A stretch of DNA of 64,000 nt from JAEUJM01 sp041908445 (GTDB lineage: Bacteria; Actinomycetota; Acidimicrobiia; Acidimicrobiales; DATDAH01): NCBI GenBank assembly GCA_041908445.1, contig JAYRFK010000095.1, forward strand, positions 1 through 64,000, read 5' to 3'. Below, piece by piece: positions 16,363 to 24,448 of the stretch; within the stretch, counting starts at the first letter, position 1, and each line of letters opens with the position of its first letter. The notes below the pieces were generated by a model, which ran no database searches, was not told the DNA's origin, and saw only the letters and a list, made by a program, of their open reading frames with translations. The position numbers and the translations under genes were made by a program.

Positions 16363-18282
16363 TCAGGTGAAGACGTAGTCGTCGGGGTCGAGGTGGCGGG
16401 TCCAGCGCCAGAAGTCGACGAGGCGCCAGGGGCTGAGGCCGTGCACCTCGCCTTCTGCGTTCTTGTAGAAGTTGTGCTCGATGTGCGGCGAGGCCCAGAC
16501 GGTCATGCGCAGCGCCGCCTGGCAGCGCTCATACCACTCCTCCTCCTTGTCGCGGCGAGGCTCCATGGCCGCCGCCGGCCCGCGCTCGGCGAGCTCCTCG
16601 AGGCACTGGAGGATGTAGCGGACCTCGCACTCCGAGTGGAAGATCAGGCTGCCGCCGCTGGCCAGGTTCGTGCCCGGGCCGTAGCAGAGGAAGAAGTTGG
16701 GGAAGTCGGGCACGGTCATGCCCAGGTACGCGCGTGGCCGGATGCCCCAGCGCTCGCGGAGGTCGGCGCCGCCGCGGCCGACGATGTGCATCGGCAGGAG
16801 CATGTCGTTGGCCCGGAACCCCGTCGCCCAGACGATCACGTCGGCCTCGTGCAACACCGCGTCGCTGTCCACGACGCCGTCGGCCTCGAGGTGGTCGACG
16901 CCGGCGCGGACGAGCTCGACGTTCGGCTTGCACAGCGCCTTGAGCCAGCTGCCGTTGTCCTGCAGGGTGCGCTTGCCGGTGGGCGGGTAGTCGGGGACGC
17001 ACTTCTCGACGAGGTCGGGCCGGCCCTCGAGCTGGCTCGTGATCCAGTCGGTGAACATCACCCGGGTGAGGTCGTTGATCTCGCTGACCGCGGTCTCCTG
17101 GTGCTCCCAGGTGGGGTCGACCTGTGCGGTGAGCAGGCCCTTGTCGCAGCCCGGCCAGAAGATGAGGAAGCGGAACCAACGGCCGTAGAAGGGCAGGTGC
17201 CGCACCGCCCACTGCACGCCCGGGCCGGCCGGCTCGTGGTAGTTCGGGTTCGGGAACATCCACTGGGCGGTGCGCTGGATCACCGTCAGGTGGGCGACCT
17301 GGTCGGCGATGGCCGGGACCAGCTGGAAGCCGGTGGCGCCGGCGCCCACCACGACGACCCGCTTGCCGGTGAGGTCGACCGTCTCGTCCCAGCGGGCGGT
17401 GTGGAAGGACGGGCCGTCGAACGTGCCGGGCACGTCGGGCAGGTTGGGTCGGTTCAGCTGGCCCACGGCGCTGATGACGGCGCGGGCGGCGAGGGTCTCG
17501 CCGCTGTCGAGCTCGACCGTCCAGGTCGCGGTGCCCTCGTCCCACGTGGCGCCGGTGACCTCGGTGCCCCAGCGCACGTGCTGGTCGACGCCGTGGCGCT
17601 CCATGACCCGCTGGAAGTAGGCCTGCAGCTCGGGCTGCTGGGCGAAGAACTCGGTCCAGTGGTCGGCGGGCTCGAAGCTGTAGCAGTAGAAGTGGTTGCC
17701 CACGTCGACGCGCGCGCCGGGGTAGCGGTTCTCCCACCAGGTGCCGCCGACGCCCTCGTTCTTCTCGACCACGACGTAGGGGAAGCCCGCCTCCTGCAGC
17801 CGGATGGCGGCGAGCAGGCCGGACATGCCGCAGCCGATGATCACGACCGGCAGCGTGGCGGCGGCCTCCGGGTCGGGCGGCTCGGTGGCGCGGGCGTCGC
17901 CGCCGTCGAGCTCCATCTCCTCGAGGAGCATCTCGACGTACTCGTCGGGCACCTCCTCGCAGACGAGCCAGTCCATCATCCGGTGGACGAGCTCCCGACT
18001 GGGCGGCTCGGGCTCGGGACAGCCCCGGTCCCGCCAGTCGCGGATGACGTCGAGGGCGAGGGCCCGGGCCGCGGCCTGGTCCTCCTCGCTCATGTAGCCC
18101 TGGTACTCGTTGAGGAACAGGCCCTGGGGGCGCAGCGGCCCGTCGAGGATCGAGGCGTCGCCGCTCATGTGGATGCACGAGAGCAGCAGGGTCGGGACCG
18201 AGACGTCCTCGAGGAGCGCGGCGAGCTCGTCGTCGCTCACGTCCTCGGCGGTGAAGGGGAGGCCGGCGTGGGGATTGCGCAC
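16363..18282 (-). CDS. Baeyer-Villiger-type flavin monooxygenase with N-terminal helical extension
   Basis: A 639-residue FAD/NADPH enzyme. A helical N-terminal region of about 140 residues precedes the catalytic part, as in 4-hydroxyacetophenone monooxygenase-like enzymes. FAD-binding GxGxxG is VVIIGCGMSG (about 147-156) followed by GGTWWENRYPGARVD. The BVMO fingerprint FxGxxxHxxxW(P/D) appears as FDGPSFHTARWD, and NADPH-binding GxGxxG is VVVVGAGATG. Such enzymes insert oxygen next to a ketone, making esters or lactones, which fits a ketone or terpenoid/steroid catabolic setting. The GTG at 18282 has TACCGT seven bases upstream and no Shine-Dalgarno sequence. Substrate not determined. Confidence 0.92.
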   Translation of the reverse strand: MRNPHAGLPFTAEDVSDDELAALLEDVSVPTLLLSCIHMSGDASILDGPLRPQGLFLNEYQGYMSEEDQAAARALALDVIRDWRDRGCPEPEPPSRELVHRMMDWLVCEEVPDEYVEMLLEEMELDGGDARATEPPDPEAAATLPVVIIGCGMSGLLAAIRLQEAGFPYVVVEKNEGVGGTWWENRYPGARVDVGNHFYCYSFEPADHWTEFFAQQPELQAYFQRVMERHGVDQHVRWGTEVTGATWDEGTATWTVELDSGETLAARAVISAVGQLNRPNLPDVPGTFDGPSFHTARWDETVDLTGKRVVVVGAGATGFQLVPAIADQVAHLTVIQRTAQWMFPNPNYHEPAGPGVQWAVRHLPFYGRWFRFLIFWPGCDKGLLTAQVDPTWEHQETAVSEINDLTRVMFTDWITSQLEGRPDLVEKCVPDYPPTGKRTLQDNGSWLKALCKPNVELVRAGVDHLEADGVVDSDAVLHEADVIVWATGFRANDMLLPMHIVGRGGADLRERWGIRPRAYLGMTVPDFPNFFLCYGPGTNLASGGSLIFHSECEVRYILQCLEELAERGPAAAMEPRRDKEEEWYERCQAALRMTVWASPHIEHNFYKNAEGEVHGLSPWRLVDFWRWTRHLDPDDYVFT

Positions 18283-18289
18283 GGCGGCG

Positions 18290-18295
18290 ACGGTA
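18290..18295 (-). promoter_or_regulatory. -10 element, leaderless start of the BVMO gene
   Basis: TACCGT on the minus strand is followed by CGCCGCC and then the GTG at 18282 (seven bases). No ribosome-binding site is visible. Confidence 0.45.
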
Positions 18296-18326
18296 ATCCG
18301 GCGGCGCCCACCCCCGTTCCGCGGTT

Positions 18327-18370
18327 CTGGCTCCCGATTCGATCGCCAGGGCGATCGAATCGGGAGCCAG
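18327..18370. terminator. Perfect 21-bp hairpin with 2-nt loop after the cupredoxin gene
   Basis: The arms 18327-18347 and 18350-18370 are perfect reverse complements around the dinucleotide AG. The hairpin follows the cupredoxin stop (minus strand) by 27 bases and precedes the BVMO promoter. There is no U-tract. It is probably a terminator of the MCO-cupredoxin transcript. Confidence 0.6.
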
Positions 18371-18397
18371 TTCCCGCTGTGGCGGCCGAGCGGGCGC

Positions 18398-18919
18398 TCA
18401 GCCGACGGTGAGCGTGCCCTTCATGCCGGCGTCGGCGTGGCCGGCGACCTGGCAGGTCATCTCGTAGGACCCGTCGGCGAGTCCGGTGAGGTCGAGCTCC
18501 GCGGTGCCGCCGGCGGGGATCATCTCGGACGTCTGGCCGTCGACGCTCAGGTTGTGGTCGACGGTGCCCGCGTTGGTGATGGTCACGACCCCGCCGCCCG
18601 CAGGCAGCGTGAGGTCACTCGGCTCGATCGCGAACTCGGTGAGGTCGACCGAGGCGCCGGCGGCGCTGGCGGTGGCGGCGGCACCGCCGCCCCCGCCGTC
18701 GTTCTCGCTGACCGCGCGGGCGGCGAGACCGACCGCGAACACCGCGGTGGCGAAGGCGAGCGCGGCCACGACGATCGCGCCGAGCGCCAGCGTCTCGGCG
18801 TTGAGCCCGGGGTTCTTCTTCGCGGGCCGCCGGTCCGCGGCCGTCGTCGACGTGGTGGCGTCGGTGGGGGCGGCGTCCGCGGAGGCGCCGTCGGTGGAGG
18901 GTGCTTCGGTGGTGGTCAT
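18398..18919 (-). CDS. Membrane-anchored cupredoxin (plastocyanin-like blue copper protein)
   Basis: A 173-residue protein with a Ser/Thr/Ala/Asp-rich cytoplasmic tail, one membrane helix (about 45-67), then a Gly/Ala linker and a cupredoxin domain outside the membrane. Type 1 copper ligands are all present: His122 (VDHNLSV), Cys156, His161 and Met166 (TCQVAGHADAGM). It could accept or deliver electrons for the multicopper oxidase encoded just upstream, with 8 bp between the two genes. Alternatively it may bind copper for delivery or storage. Export through the N-in signal anchor fits an extracytoplasmic role. Confidence 0.87.
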   Translation of the reverse strand: MTTTEAPSTDGASADAAPTDATTSTTAADRRPAKKNPGLNAETLALGAIVVAALAFATAVFAVGLAARAVSENDGGGGGAAATASAAGASVDLTEFAIEPSDLTLPAGGGVVTITNAGTVDHNLSVDGQTSEMIPAGGTAELDLTGLADGSYEMTCQVAGHADAGMKGTLTVG

Positions 18920-18927
18920 GTGGGCTC

Positions 18928-20022
18928 CTACTGGACGATGAAGGCGGTGACCATGCCGAACATGCCCTCGGGCGCCTCGGCGTGGCTGAGGATGTGGCAG
19001 TGGAAGGCCCACACGCCGGGGTTGTCGGCCGTGACGATGACGTCCCAGCGATCTCCGGGGGCGACCCAGACGGTGTCGCACTTGTAGGGCTGCGGCAGGG
19101 GGTAGCCGTCCTTGGCGAAGACCTCGAAGGGCATGCCGTGCAGGTGGATCGGGTGGCCCATCAGGCCCTCGTTCATGAACCGGAAGCGGACCCGATCGCC
19201 CGGGGCGGCGACGTACGCCGACGTGGCCGGGAAGCCCTTGCCGTTGATGGTGAAGCCGCCGAGCACGTCGTTCAGGATGTAGAGGTAGTCGTGGTCGTAG
19301 TCGGGCTCGTCGCTGCGGTTGGCGGGCTCCACGATGAACGCGCCGAGCATCCCCTTGCCGACCTGCTCGGCGGCCATGTGGTGCGAGTGGTACATGTGCG
19401 AGCCGAACGGCCCGGGCGTGAACTCGTAGGTGAACTCCTCGCCCGGCTTGATCGGGGGCTGGGTCACGTAGGCGACGCCGTCCTGGTCGTTGGGCACGTT
19501 CTGGCCGTGCCAGTGGACGGACGTGCTCTGCTCGAGCTCGTTCTTGACCTTGATGCGCACCGGCTCGCCCTCGACGACGCGGATGGTCGGGCCGGGGACG
19601 ATGCCGTTGTAGGTGAAGGCCTCGAGGGTCTGGTCGGGCGTCACCTGCCACTGCACGTTCTTGCAGGTGAGCTCGAAGACCCGCACGCCGTCCACCATGC
19701 GGTACTCGAGGTCGGTGGCGCCGACGCCCTCGGTGATCGGGGACTCGGCGTTGGCGAGGAACTGGTTGACCTTCTCCTCGGACGAGGCGTCCATCTCGTC
19801 GTTCGTCATCGTCGCGCTCGACGCCGAGCCCGAATGGGACATGTCGGCCATGTCCGACGAGCCGGATGAACCGCTGGACGAACTGGTGCCGATGGTCTCG
19901 GGCCAGGCGGCCGCGGCGGTGGCGCCGACCAGGGCCGCGCCGCCGATGCCGCCGGCGACCAGGCCCAGGAAGACCCGGCGGTCGACCCCTTCCGGCTCCC
20001 GTTCGTTCTCGTTCTCGCTCAT
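18928..20022 (-). CDS. Tat-exported multicopper oxidase (two cupredoxin domains)
   Basis: About 364 residues. The signal peptide has a twin-arginine motif (DRRVFLGLVAGG), giving folded, copper-loaded export. A Ser/Gly/Met/Asp/His linker follows. Copper motifs are complete: HWHG, HMYHSHH, HPIHLHG and HCHILSHAEAPEGM, so both the type 1 site (His, Cys, His, Met) and the trinuclear cluster should form. The layout (two cupredoxin domains) fits laccase-like or nitrite-reductase-like MCOs. ATG 20022 is chosen; a GTG three codons upstream (20031) is also possible, since GGAAGGA is only three bases before it and twelve before the ATG. The neighbouring membrane cupredoxin is the likely redox partner. 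Confidence 0.9.
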   Translation of the reverse strand: MSENENEREPEGVDRRVFLGLVAGGIGGAALVGATAAAAWPETIGTSSSSGSSGSSDMADMSHSGSASSATMTNDEMDASSEEKVNQFLANAESPITEGVGATDLEYRMVDGVRVFELTCKNVQWQVTPDQTLEAFTYNGIVPGPTIRVVEGEPVRIKVKNELEQSTSVHWHGQNVPNDQDGVAYVTQPPIKPGEEFTYEFTPGPFGSHMYHSHHMAAEQVGKGMLGAFIVEPANRSDEPDYDHDYLYILNDVLGGFTINGKGFPATSAYVAAPGDRVRFRFMNEGLMGHPIHLHGMPFEVFAKDGYPLPQPYKCDTVWVAPGDRWDVIVTADNPGVWAFHCHILSHAEAPEGMFGMVTAFIVQ

Positions 20023-20161
20023 TCGGGTCACTCGTCCTTCCGCGTGTTGGCGTGCCGGCCCACGATGCAGGCGGAAATTCGCGACGCCTAGGGCCGACCG
20101 GCGGCGCGACCCGGGACTTCCGTCACATTCTCGACAGCCGCCGGGTCACGCCGGCGACCGG

Positions 20162-20749
20162 TCAGCCGAGGGTCAGCGGCAGCGAGACCACGCCGCGGAA
20201 AGGGTCCTCCGTCCATGTCACGTCGCCGGCGGGGACCGCGAGGCGCAGACCCGGCTGGGCCGTGGGGAGGTCACGACGTGCTCACCGATCCCAACGGGCA
20301 GGTCCTCTGGTTCCTCGCCGCCGACGACGCCGAGGAGCTGCTCACCTCGCCCGCCATCGGCAGCGCGGTCGCCATGGCCGTGCTCGCCCTGTCCGGTGTC
20401 CACGACAGCCCGCTGCACGACCTCTGGTCGGTGCTGATGTTCGGGAAGGACGGCCAGGACCACCAGCGGCTGCGGCGGACGGTCAACCGCCGCCTCACAC
20501 CCAAGGCGGTCGGGGCGCTGCGCCCCGGAGCAGAGGCCGACAGCGCCGAGCTGCTCGCGACGTGGCCGGACGAGGGGACGGTGGACCTGTGGGACGCCTA
20601 CGCCTTCCCGCTCGTCGCCCGCACCGCCTGCCGCCTCGTGGGCGTGCCGGGCCGCCGGCCCGAGCCTCGGCCACCGCGGCCATGCGCCCCAGCGGATCCC
20701 CCGCGAAGGCCCCCGTGTCCACCACGTGCGGTGTGCGGTCGTCGCCCAT
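20162..20749. pseudogene. Scrambled cytochrome P450 remnant (inverted middle, internal deletion)
   Basis: Three pieces in alternating orientation. Minus strand 20749-20648: a start with a good Shine-Dalgarno (GGGGGCGAGG) encoding MGDDRTPHVVDTGAFAGDP and then LGRMAAVAEARAGGP, as at a P450 N-terminus. Plus strand about 20260-20665: PWGGHDVLTDPNGQVLW and later KDGQDHQRLRRTVNRRLTP, a P450 B-C-D helix region ending at CRLVGVPG. Minus strand about 20281-20162: AQPGLRLAVPAGDVTWTE then DPFRGVVSLPLTLG and a stop, like a P450 C-terminus. If the middle piece is flipped, the three join in order, but the I-helix, ExxR and heme-Cys region (about 200 residues) are missing. An inversion plus deletion seems likely; the gene cannot make a P450. 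Confidence 0.55.
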
Positions 20750-20841
20750 GACCTCGCCCCCTGCCGCCCTGCGCGTCGGCGGCGCCGTCGACAGGTGAAC
20801 GGTACGCCCGCCGGCGGGCGCGTGCTCGTGGGTGTCCTGCG

Positions 20842-21697
20842 TCAGCCGGCGGGGATTCGGCGGAACAGACACTGTCCGGTGCCCGACGCCACGAGGTGGC
20901 GGTCCTCGGACCAGAGGGTCGAGCGCAACGGGAGGAGCCCGTCGGTGGCGAGGGGGGCCTCGCCGACGACCAGCAACCACGGCTCGGCGGGGACCAGGCG
21001 GTGGAACGCCACGTAGAGGTCGAGGCTCGGGGCGACCCACGGCGGTTGCCCCTCCGGCCACTCGTGGGCGTGGCGCCGGATGGCGGCCGGCCAGCTCGGC
21101 AGGTCGGTGAGCACCAGGTAGCGGCCGACGTCGGTCCACGGGTCGTCGAAGGTCGAGCGGGGCTCGAACCGCAGCCAACTGCGCCAGCGCGGGTCGAGCG
21201 GGCCGTCGGGCGGCCAGGCGGGGTGGAGGTCCAGGCTCCGGCCGTCGAAGTTGGACCAGAACGGGAAGGTCGGTGGGGGCGTCACGCCTGCGAGGGGCGT
21301 ACTGCTCGTCACGGGTGGGCACGTCGTGGGGCCCGGCCACGTCGGGGGCCTCGGCCTCGTCGTGCTCGAGCCCCTCGTCCGTGGCGACGACGGAGACGGT
21401 GGCGTCGAGGACCGGGCGGTCGCCCTGGATCATGGTCACGCGCAGCGTCTCTGCCGAGCGGCCGCGGCGGACCACGTCGACGTGCAGGTCGACCGGCTCG
21501 AAGCGGGCCACGCCCAGGTAGTGGCAGAAGAAGCTCGCGGGTCGGGGGTGGGTGGCCTCGGCGCCCGCCGCCCGCGCCGCGACGGCGGCGACGTAGCCGC
21601 CCATCGGCCCCCAGATCTCCCAGTCCCGGTGCAGGACCGCCCGGTAGCGCCCCTCCCCGACCCGCTCGACCGCGGTCTGCTCCCCGAAGTCCCCCAT
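20842..21697 (-). pseudogene. Acyl-CoA thioesterase (TesB-like) with one frameshift
   Basis: The N-terminal part (from ATG 21697) encodes MGDFGEQTAVERVGEG, WEIWGPMGGYVAAVAARAAG and ASFFCHYLGVARFEPVDL, the first hotdog of a TesB-like acyl-CoA thioesterase. The second hotdog (from about 21310) is in another frame, with PPTFPFWSNFDGRSLDL, PSLDLYVAFHRLVP and HLVASGTGQCLFRRIP. The frames change around 21290-21315 (near GAGCAGTACGCC on the minus strand); the total length of 856 bp is one base over a multiple of three. Together they give about 284 residues, normal for the family. Either a single-base sequencing error or a recent inactivating indel. Confidence 0.7.
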
Positions 21698-21747
21698 GTC
21701 GCCATCGTCGCAGGCGGCCGGGTGGCGAGCCCCCGGTTTCCTGCCGC

Positions 21748-21753
21748 TACCGT
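21748..21753 (+). promoter_or_regulatory. -10 element, leaderless start of the NTF2-like gene
   Basis: TACCGT, then seven bases, then ATG 21761. No Shine-Dalgarno sequence is seen. Confidence 0.4.
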
Positions 21754-21760
21754 CGCGGCC

Positions 21761-22231
21761 ATGAGCGAGACCGAGCCCATCGTCGGGGTGATCGAGCGCT
21801 GGCACGCGCACCTGCGGGGCGAGCTGCCGGGCGGGCTCGACGAGCTGCTGCACGACGACGTCGTCTTCTACTCGCCGATCGTGTTCACGCCGCAGGAGGG
21901 CAAGGCGATCACGGCGCTCTACCTCCAGGCCGCAGGCCAGGCTCTGCCCGGCGAGGGCGGCGGCACGGTCGACGGCGGCTCGGTCTCCGGGGAGGGCGCC
22001 GACGAGCGTCCGGCCGGTGCCTTCCGCTACACGAAGAAGGTGCTGAGCGGCGACACCGCCGTGCTCGAGTTCGAGACGACCGTCGAGGGCAAGTACGTCA
22101 ACGGCGTCGACATCATCCGCTGCGACGCCGACGGCAAGATCGTCGAGTTCCGGGTGATGATCCGCCCCCTCCAGGCGGTCAACGCCGTCCACCAGCAGAT
22201 GGCCGCCACCCTCGAGCGCCTCCAGGGCTGA
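21761..22231 (+). CDS. NTF2/SnoaL-like fold protein
   Basis: A 156-residue protein with the cone-shaped NTF2/SnoaL pattern: an N-terminal helix (IVGVIERWHAHLRGELPGGL), LDELLHDDVVFYSPIVFTP, then strands ending GKIVEFRVMIRPLQAVNAVHQQM. Family members are isomerases, hydratases or polyketide/steroid cyclases, or bind small ligands; ketosteroid isomerase has this fold. The substrate is not evident. The ATG is preceded by TACCGT, suggesting a leaderless transcript. It is divergent from the frameshifted thioesterase gene. Confidence 0.8.
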   Translation: MSETEPIVGVIERWHAHLRGELPGGLDELLHDDVVFYSPIVFTPQEGKAITALYLQAAGQALPGEGGGTVDGGSVSGEGADERPAGAFRYTKKVLSGDTAVLEFETTVEGKYVNGVDIIRCDADGKIVEFRVMIRPLQAVNAVHQQMAATLERLQG

Positions 22232-22419
22232 CGGCAGGGGCGAGCCCCGCGCTCGCGGGCCCGCCGGCCCGAGGAGGCCCAGCCGCCGGGTGCGCGGGCG
22301 GTTCGAGGAGCCGCCGCCGCACGGCAGCGCGGGTCGAGGCGCACGTCAGGACCTTGGGCCCTGGGTGTCGGCCGCCGGCGGCGCGACGGTCGGAGGTGGG
22401 CGAGAGGAGGACCGGCGCC
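22232..22419. other. 188-bp intergenic region, no gene recognised
   Basis: A small stem (GCGAGC, 22240-22245, with GCTCGC, 22251-22256) follows the NTF2-like stop and may terminate it. The rest is GC-rich with no convincing frame on either strand. A Shine-Dalgarno-like GAGAGGAGG lies just before the next ATG. Confidence 0.4.
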
Positions 22420-22917
22420 ATGTGCTGGGCTCTGGAATTCGCGCAGGTGTACCACAACCCGAACAGCCTCGAAGGCAACGGGCTCTGGATCCTCCTCGGC
22501 GTGGTGGGGGCCTTCCTGGTGCTGGGGACCGCCCTCGGGCTGATCCGCTCCTGGCGCGCCGACCGGACGGTGGCGCGCGGCCGCCGACAGCGCGTGGAAG
22601 CCACCGCCGCTCGCCGAGCGGCGGCCCAGGCACGGGTGGTCGACGAGTTGGGCGTCGAGATCGACACGGCGCCGGCGGGCGAGCCCGGCGTCCTCATCGC
22701 CGCGGTGGAGCCCGACTCACCGGCCGACGAGGCGGGACTCCAGGCCGGTGACCTGCTCACCCACCTCGACGGCGCGGCGGTGACGGACGGCTCGGAGCTG
22801 CGGCGCCGGACCCGGGCCGCCGTCGGCCGTGCCGCGACGGTCCGGGTGCTCCGAGGCCGACGGCCCTGGAGCACGGCCGTCCTCTTGTCACCCGGGCGAC
22901 CGGCGGGCGCGAGATGA
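22420..22917 (+). CDS. Membrane-anchored PDZ-domain protein
   Basis: A 165-residue protein. A hydrophobic helix (about 21-42: LWILLGVVGAFLVLGTALGL) is followed by a basic, Arg/Ala-rich helical linker (about 45-75) and a compact PDZ domain: GEPGVLIAAVEPDSPADEAG then LQAGDLLTHLDGAAVTDGSE. There is no protease domain, so it is likely a scaffold or the PDZ part of a separated system. The ATG has AGGAGG 10 bases upstream. Its end overlaps the next ORF (ATGA), so the two are probably co-translated. Confidence 0.78.
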   Translation: MCWALEFAQVYHNPNSLEGNGLWILLGVVGAFLVLGTALGLIRSWRADRTVARGRRQRVEATAARRAAAQARVVDELGVEIDTAPAGEPGVLIAAVEPDSPADEAGLQAGDLLTHLDGAAVTDGSELRRRTRAAVGRAATVRVLRGRRPWSTAVLLSPGRPAGAR

Positions 22918-23399
22918 CGACCTCCGACGACCTTCGCCGCGAACTCGACGAGCTGTTCTCGGGGAAACCCCCGACGATGACCCGCGACGAGGCCGCCGCC
23001 CGGTTCGGCGACTACGGCGATCTGATCCTCGGCGCCGCGACCGGTGCCAGCGAGGTGGTCGTGCAGCACCTGTGCCGCATCACGACCCCGGTGTCGAGCA
23101 ACGTGCTGCACCACGTCGCGACCATGGACGACGTCACCTCCGAGCGACTCGTCGAGGTGCCGTACGACGCCGAGCATCCGAACGGCGAGAAGGTCGTCGT
23201 GACCGTGCACCGCTGTGACCGGGCGCGGAGGCTCGCCCGGAACGCATTGCGTGCTCGGGGCGACCCGAGCTACGACGTCGCCGTCTACGAGGACCCGGAC
23301 TGCTGGCGCCTGGCGCCGGCGGGCGCGTCCGGTCAGGCGGGCTCGACGACGACGGGGTCGCCGGCGCGGACGGTGCCGGGGCGCAGGACGGTGCCGTAG
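22914..23399 (+). CDS. Hypothetical protein overlapping the PDZ gene
   Basis: A 161-residue frame starting at an ATG that overlaps the PDZ gene stop by 4 bp. The first 140 residues look like a real soluble protein (MTTSDDLRRELDELFSGKP, ARFGDYGDLILGAATGAS, VEVPYDAEHPNGEKVVVTVH, YDVAVYEDPDCWRL). The last 20 or so residues are low-complexity and run 67 bp into the 3' end of the convergent DinB-MOSC gene, so the true stop may have been lost to an indel. I do not recognise the family. Confidence 0.5.
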   Translation: MTTSDDLRRELDELFSGKPPTMTRDEAAARFGDYGDLILGAATGASEVVVQHLCRITTPVSSNVLHHVATMDDVTSERLVEVPYDAEHPNGEKVVVTVHRCDRARRLARNALRARGDPSYDVAVYEDPDCWRLAPAGASGQAGSTTTGSPARTVPGRRTVP

Positions 23400-24328
23400 A
23401 GGCGGCTCCAGCCGGGGTGGCGGTCCTGGTCCATGCGCCGGAAGTCGCCCCCGGCGAACCAGCCGGCGTTCTTGGCGCACGGCGTCGCGTAGGACGACAG
23501 CTCGAGCAGCACCTCGTCGCCGACGGCCACCAGCGCACCGGGCCGCAGCGTCGCCCAGTCGAGCCCGGCGACGGTGACGTTCTCGCCCGCCGAGCCGGGG
23601 GCGATGGGGTGGCCCTCGGCCTGGAGGGCCTCGATCACGTCGAGCCCGTAGAGGCACACCGCCTGGAAGGGGCGGCCGTGGTGGACCCGGTCGGTCTGCG
23701 TGTCGCCGACCAGGCCACGGAACCCGATCTCGGCCGCCTCGACCGGTGCCTTGGGCACACCGCCGCCGCTGACGCTCAGCTGGGCGATCGTGCCGACCTG
23801 GTGGGGGACGCCGTCGCCCAGGCGGTGGCGCAGGCGGCCCAGGTCGTGCCCGTGGTGCAGCACCTCGTGGAGCTGGTGGCGGACGATCCAGTGCTCGTCG
23901 ACCAGGCCGAGTCGGGACTCCGAGGTCAGCGCCCACTCGGCCGGATCGAGGCGCCGGTAGAGGTCGAAGAACGACGTGCCCTCGGCGTCCATCGCGGCGA
24001 CGGTGACCTCGACGTCGTCGAACCGGGTCTGCTCGGCCTGGAACCCGCGGTACGCGGGCACGCCCACCCCGGCCCGTCCGAGCCGGACCTCGGTGCGACC
24101 CCGCCAGATCGCGTAGGCCATGCGGACGTGGTCGACGTACTCGAGGATCGACCAGGTGGCGTCGTCGGGCCGCCGGTTGGCCAGGTCGAGGTCGACGCCG
24201 CCGAGGATGCCCCGGTAGAAGGCGCCACCGAGGCGGACCGCGTTCACGGCGGTGGTGTCGTCGTACTCCTCCCACCGGAAGCCGCACTCGGCGCACACGT
24301 CGATCGGTGCCCGATCGGTCCCGTCCAC
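23333..24328 (-). CDS. DinB-like domain fused to a MOSC domain
   Basis: About 331 residues. The N-terminal 25 residues contain CAECGFRWEEYDD, a partial Zn-ribbon-like motif. Residues 30-180 form a DinB four-helix unit: RRPDDATWSILEYVDHVRMA, VTVAAMDAEGTSFFDLYRRL, HQLHEVLHHGHDL. Residues 190-330 are a MOSC domain: GDTQTDRVHHGRPFQAVCLY, GENVTVAGLDWATLRPGALV, and CAKNAGWFAGGDF with the conserved MOSC Cys. MOSC proteins transfer sulfur from Moco-type or pyridoxal carriers, and some detoxify N-hydroxylated substrates. No ATG exists at the N-terminus, so a GTG at 24328 is chosen with modest confidence. Confidence 0.78.
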   Translation of the reverse strand: MDGTDRAPIDVCAECGFRWEEYDDTTAVNAVRLGGAFYRGILGGVDLDLANRRPDDATWSILEYVDHVRMAYAIWRGRTEVRLGRAGVGVPAYRGFQAEQTRFDDVEVTVAAMDAEGTSFFDLYRRLDPAEWALTSESRLGLVDEHWIVRHQLHEVLHHGHDLGRLRHRLGDGVPHQVGTIAQLSVSGGGVPKAPVEAAEIGFRGLVGDTQTDRVHHGRPFQAVCLYGLDVIEALQAEGHPIAPGSAGENVTVAGLDWATLRPGALVAVGDEVLLELSSYATPCAKNAGWFAGGDFRRMDQDRHPGWSRLYGTVLRPGTVRAGDPVVVEPA

Positions 24329-24448
24329 CGGGCCATTGAACCGGATCGGGGTCGGTGGCGCCGCGGGTATCGTCTGGTCGACGGTGGAATCCGGTCGGAG
24401 GCGGCCGACGGGCACCGTGGGCCACCACCTCCGGGGGATGCAATCGCC

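Noticed and set aside
22914..23399. Second full-length gene overlapping the DinB-MOSC gene
   Set aside because: The 3' 67 bp overlap the convergent gene and encode low-complexity sequence. I kept the frame as hypothetical but do not treat the overlap as a regulatory feature.
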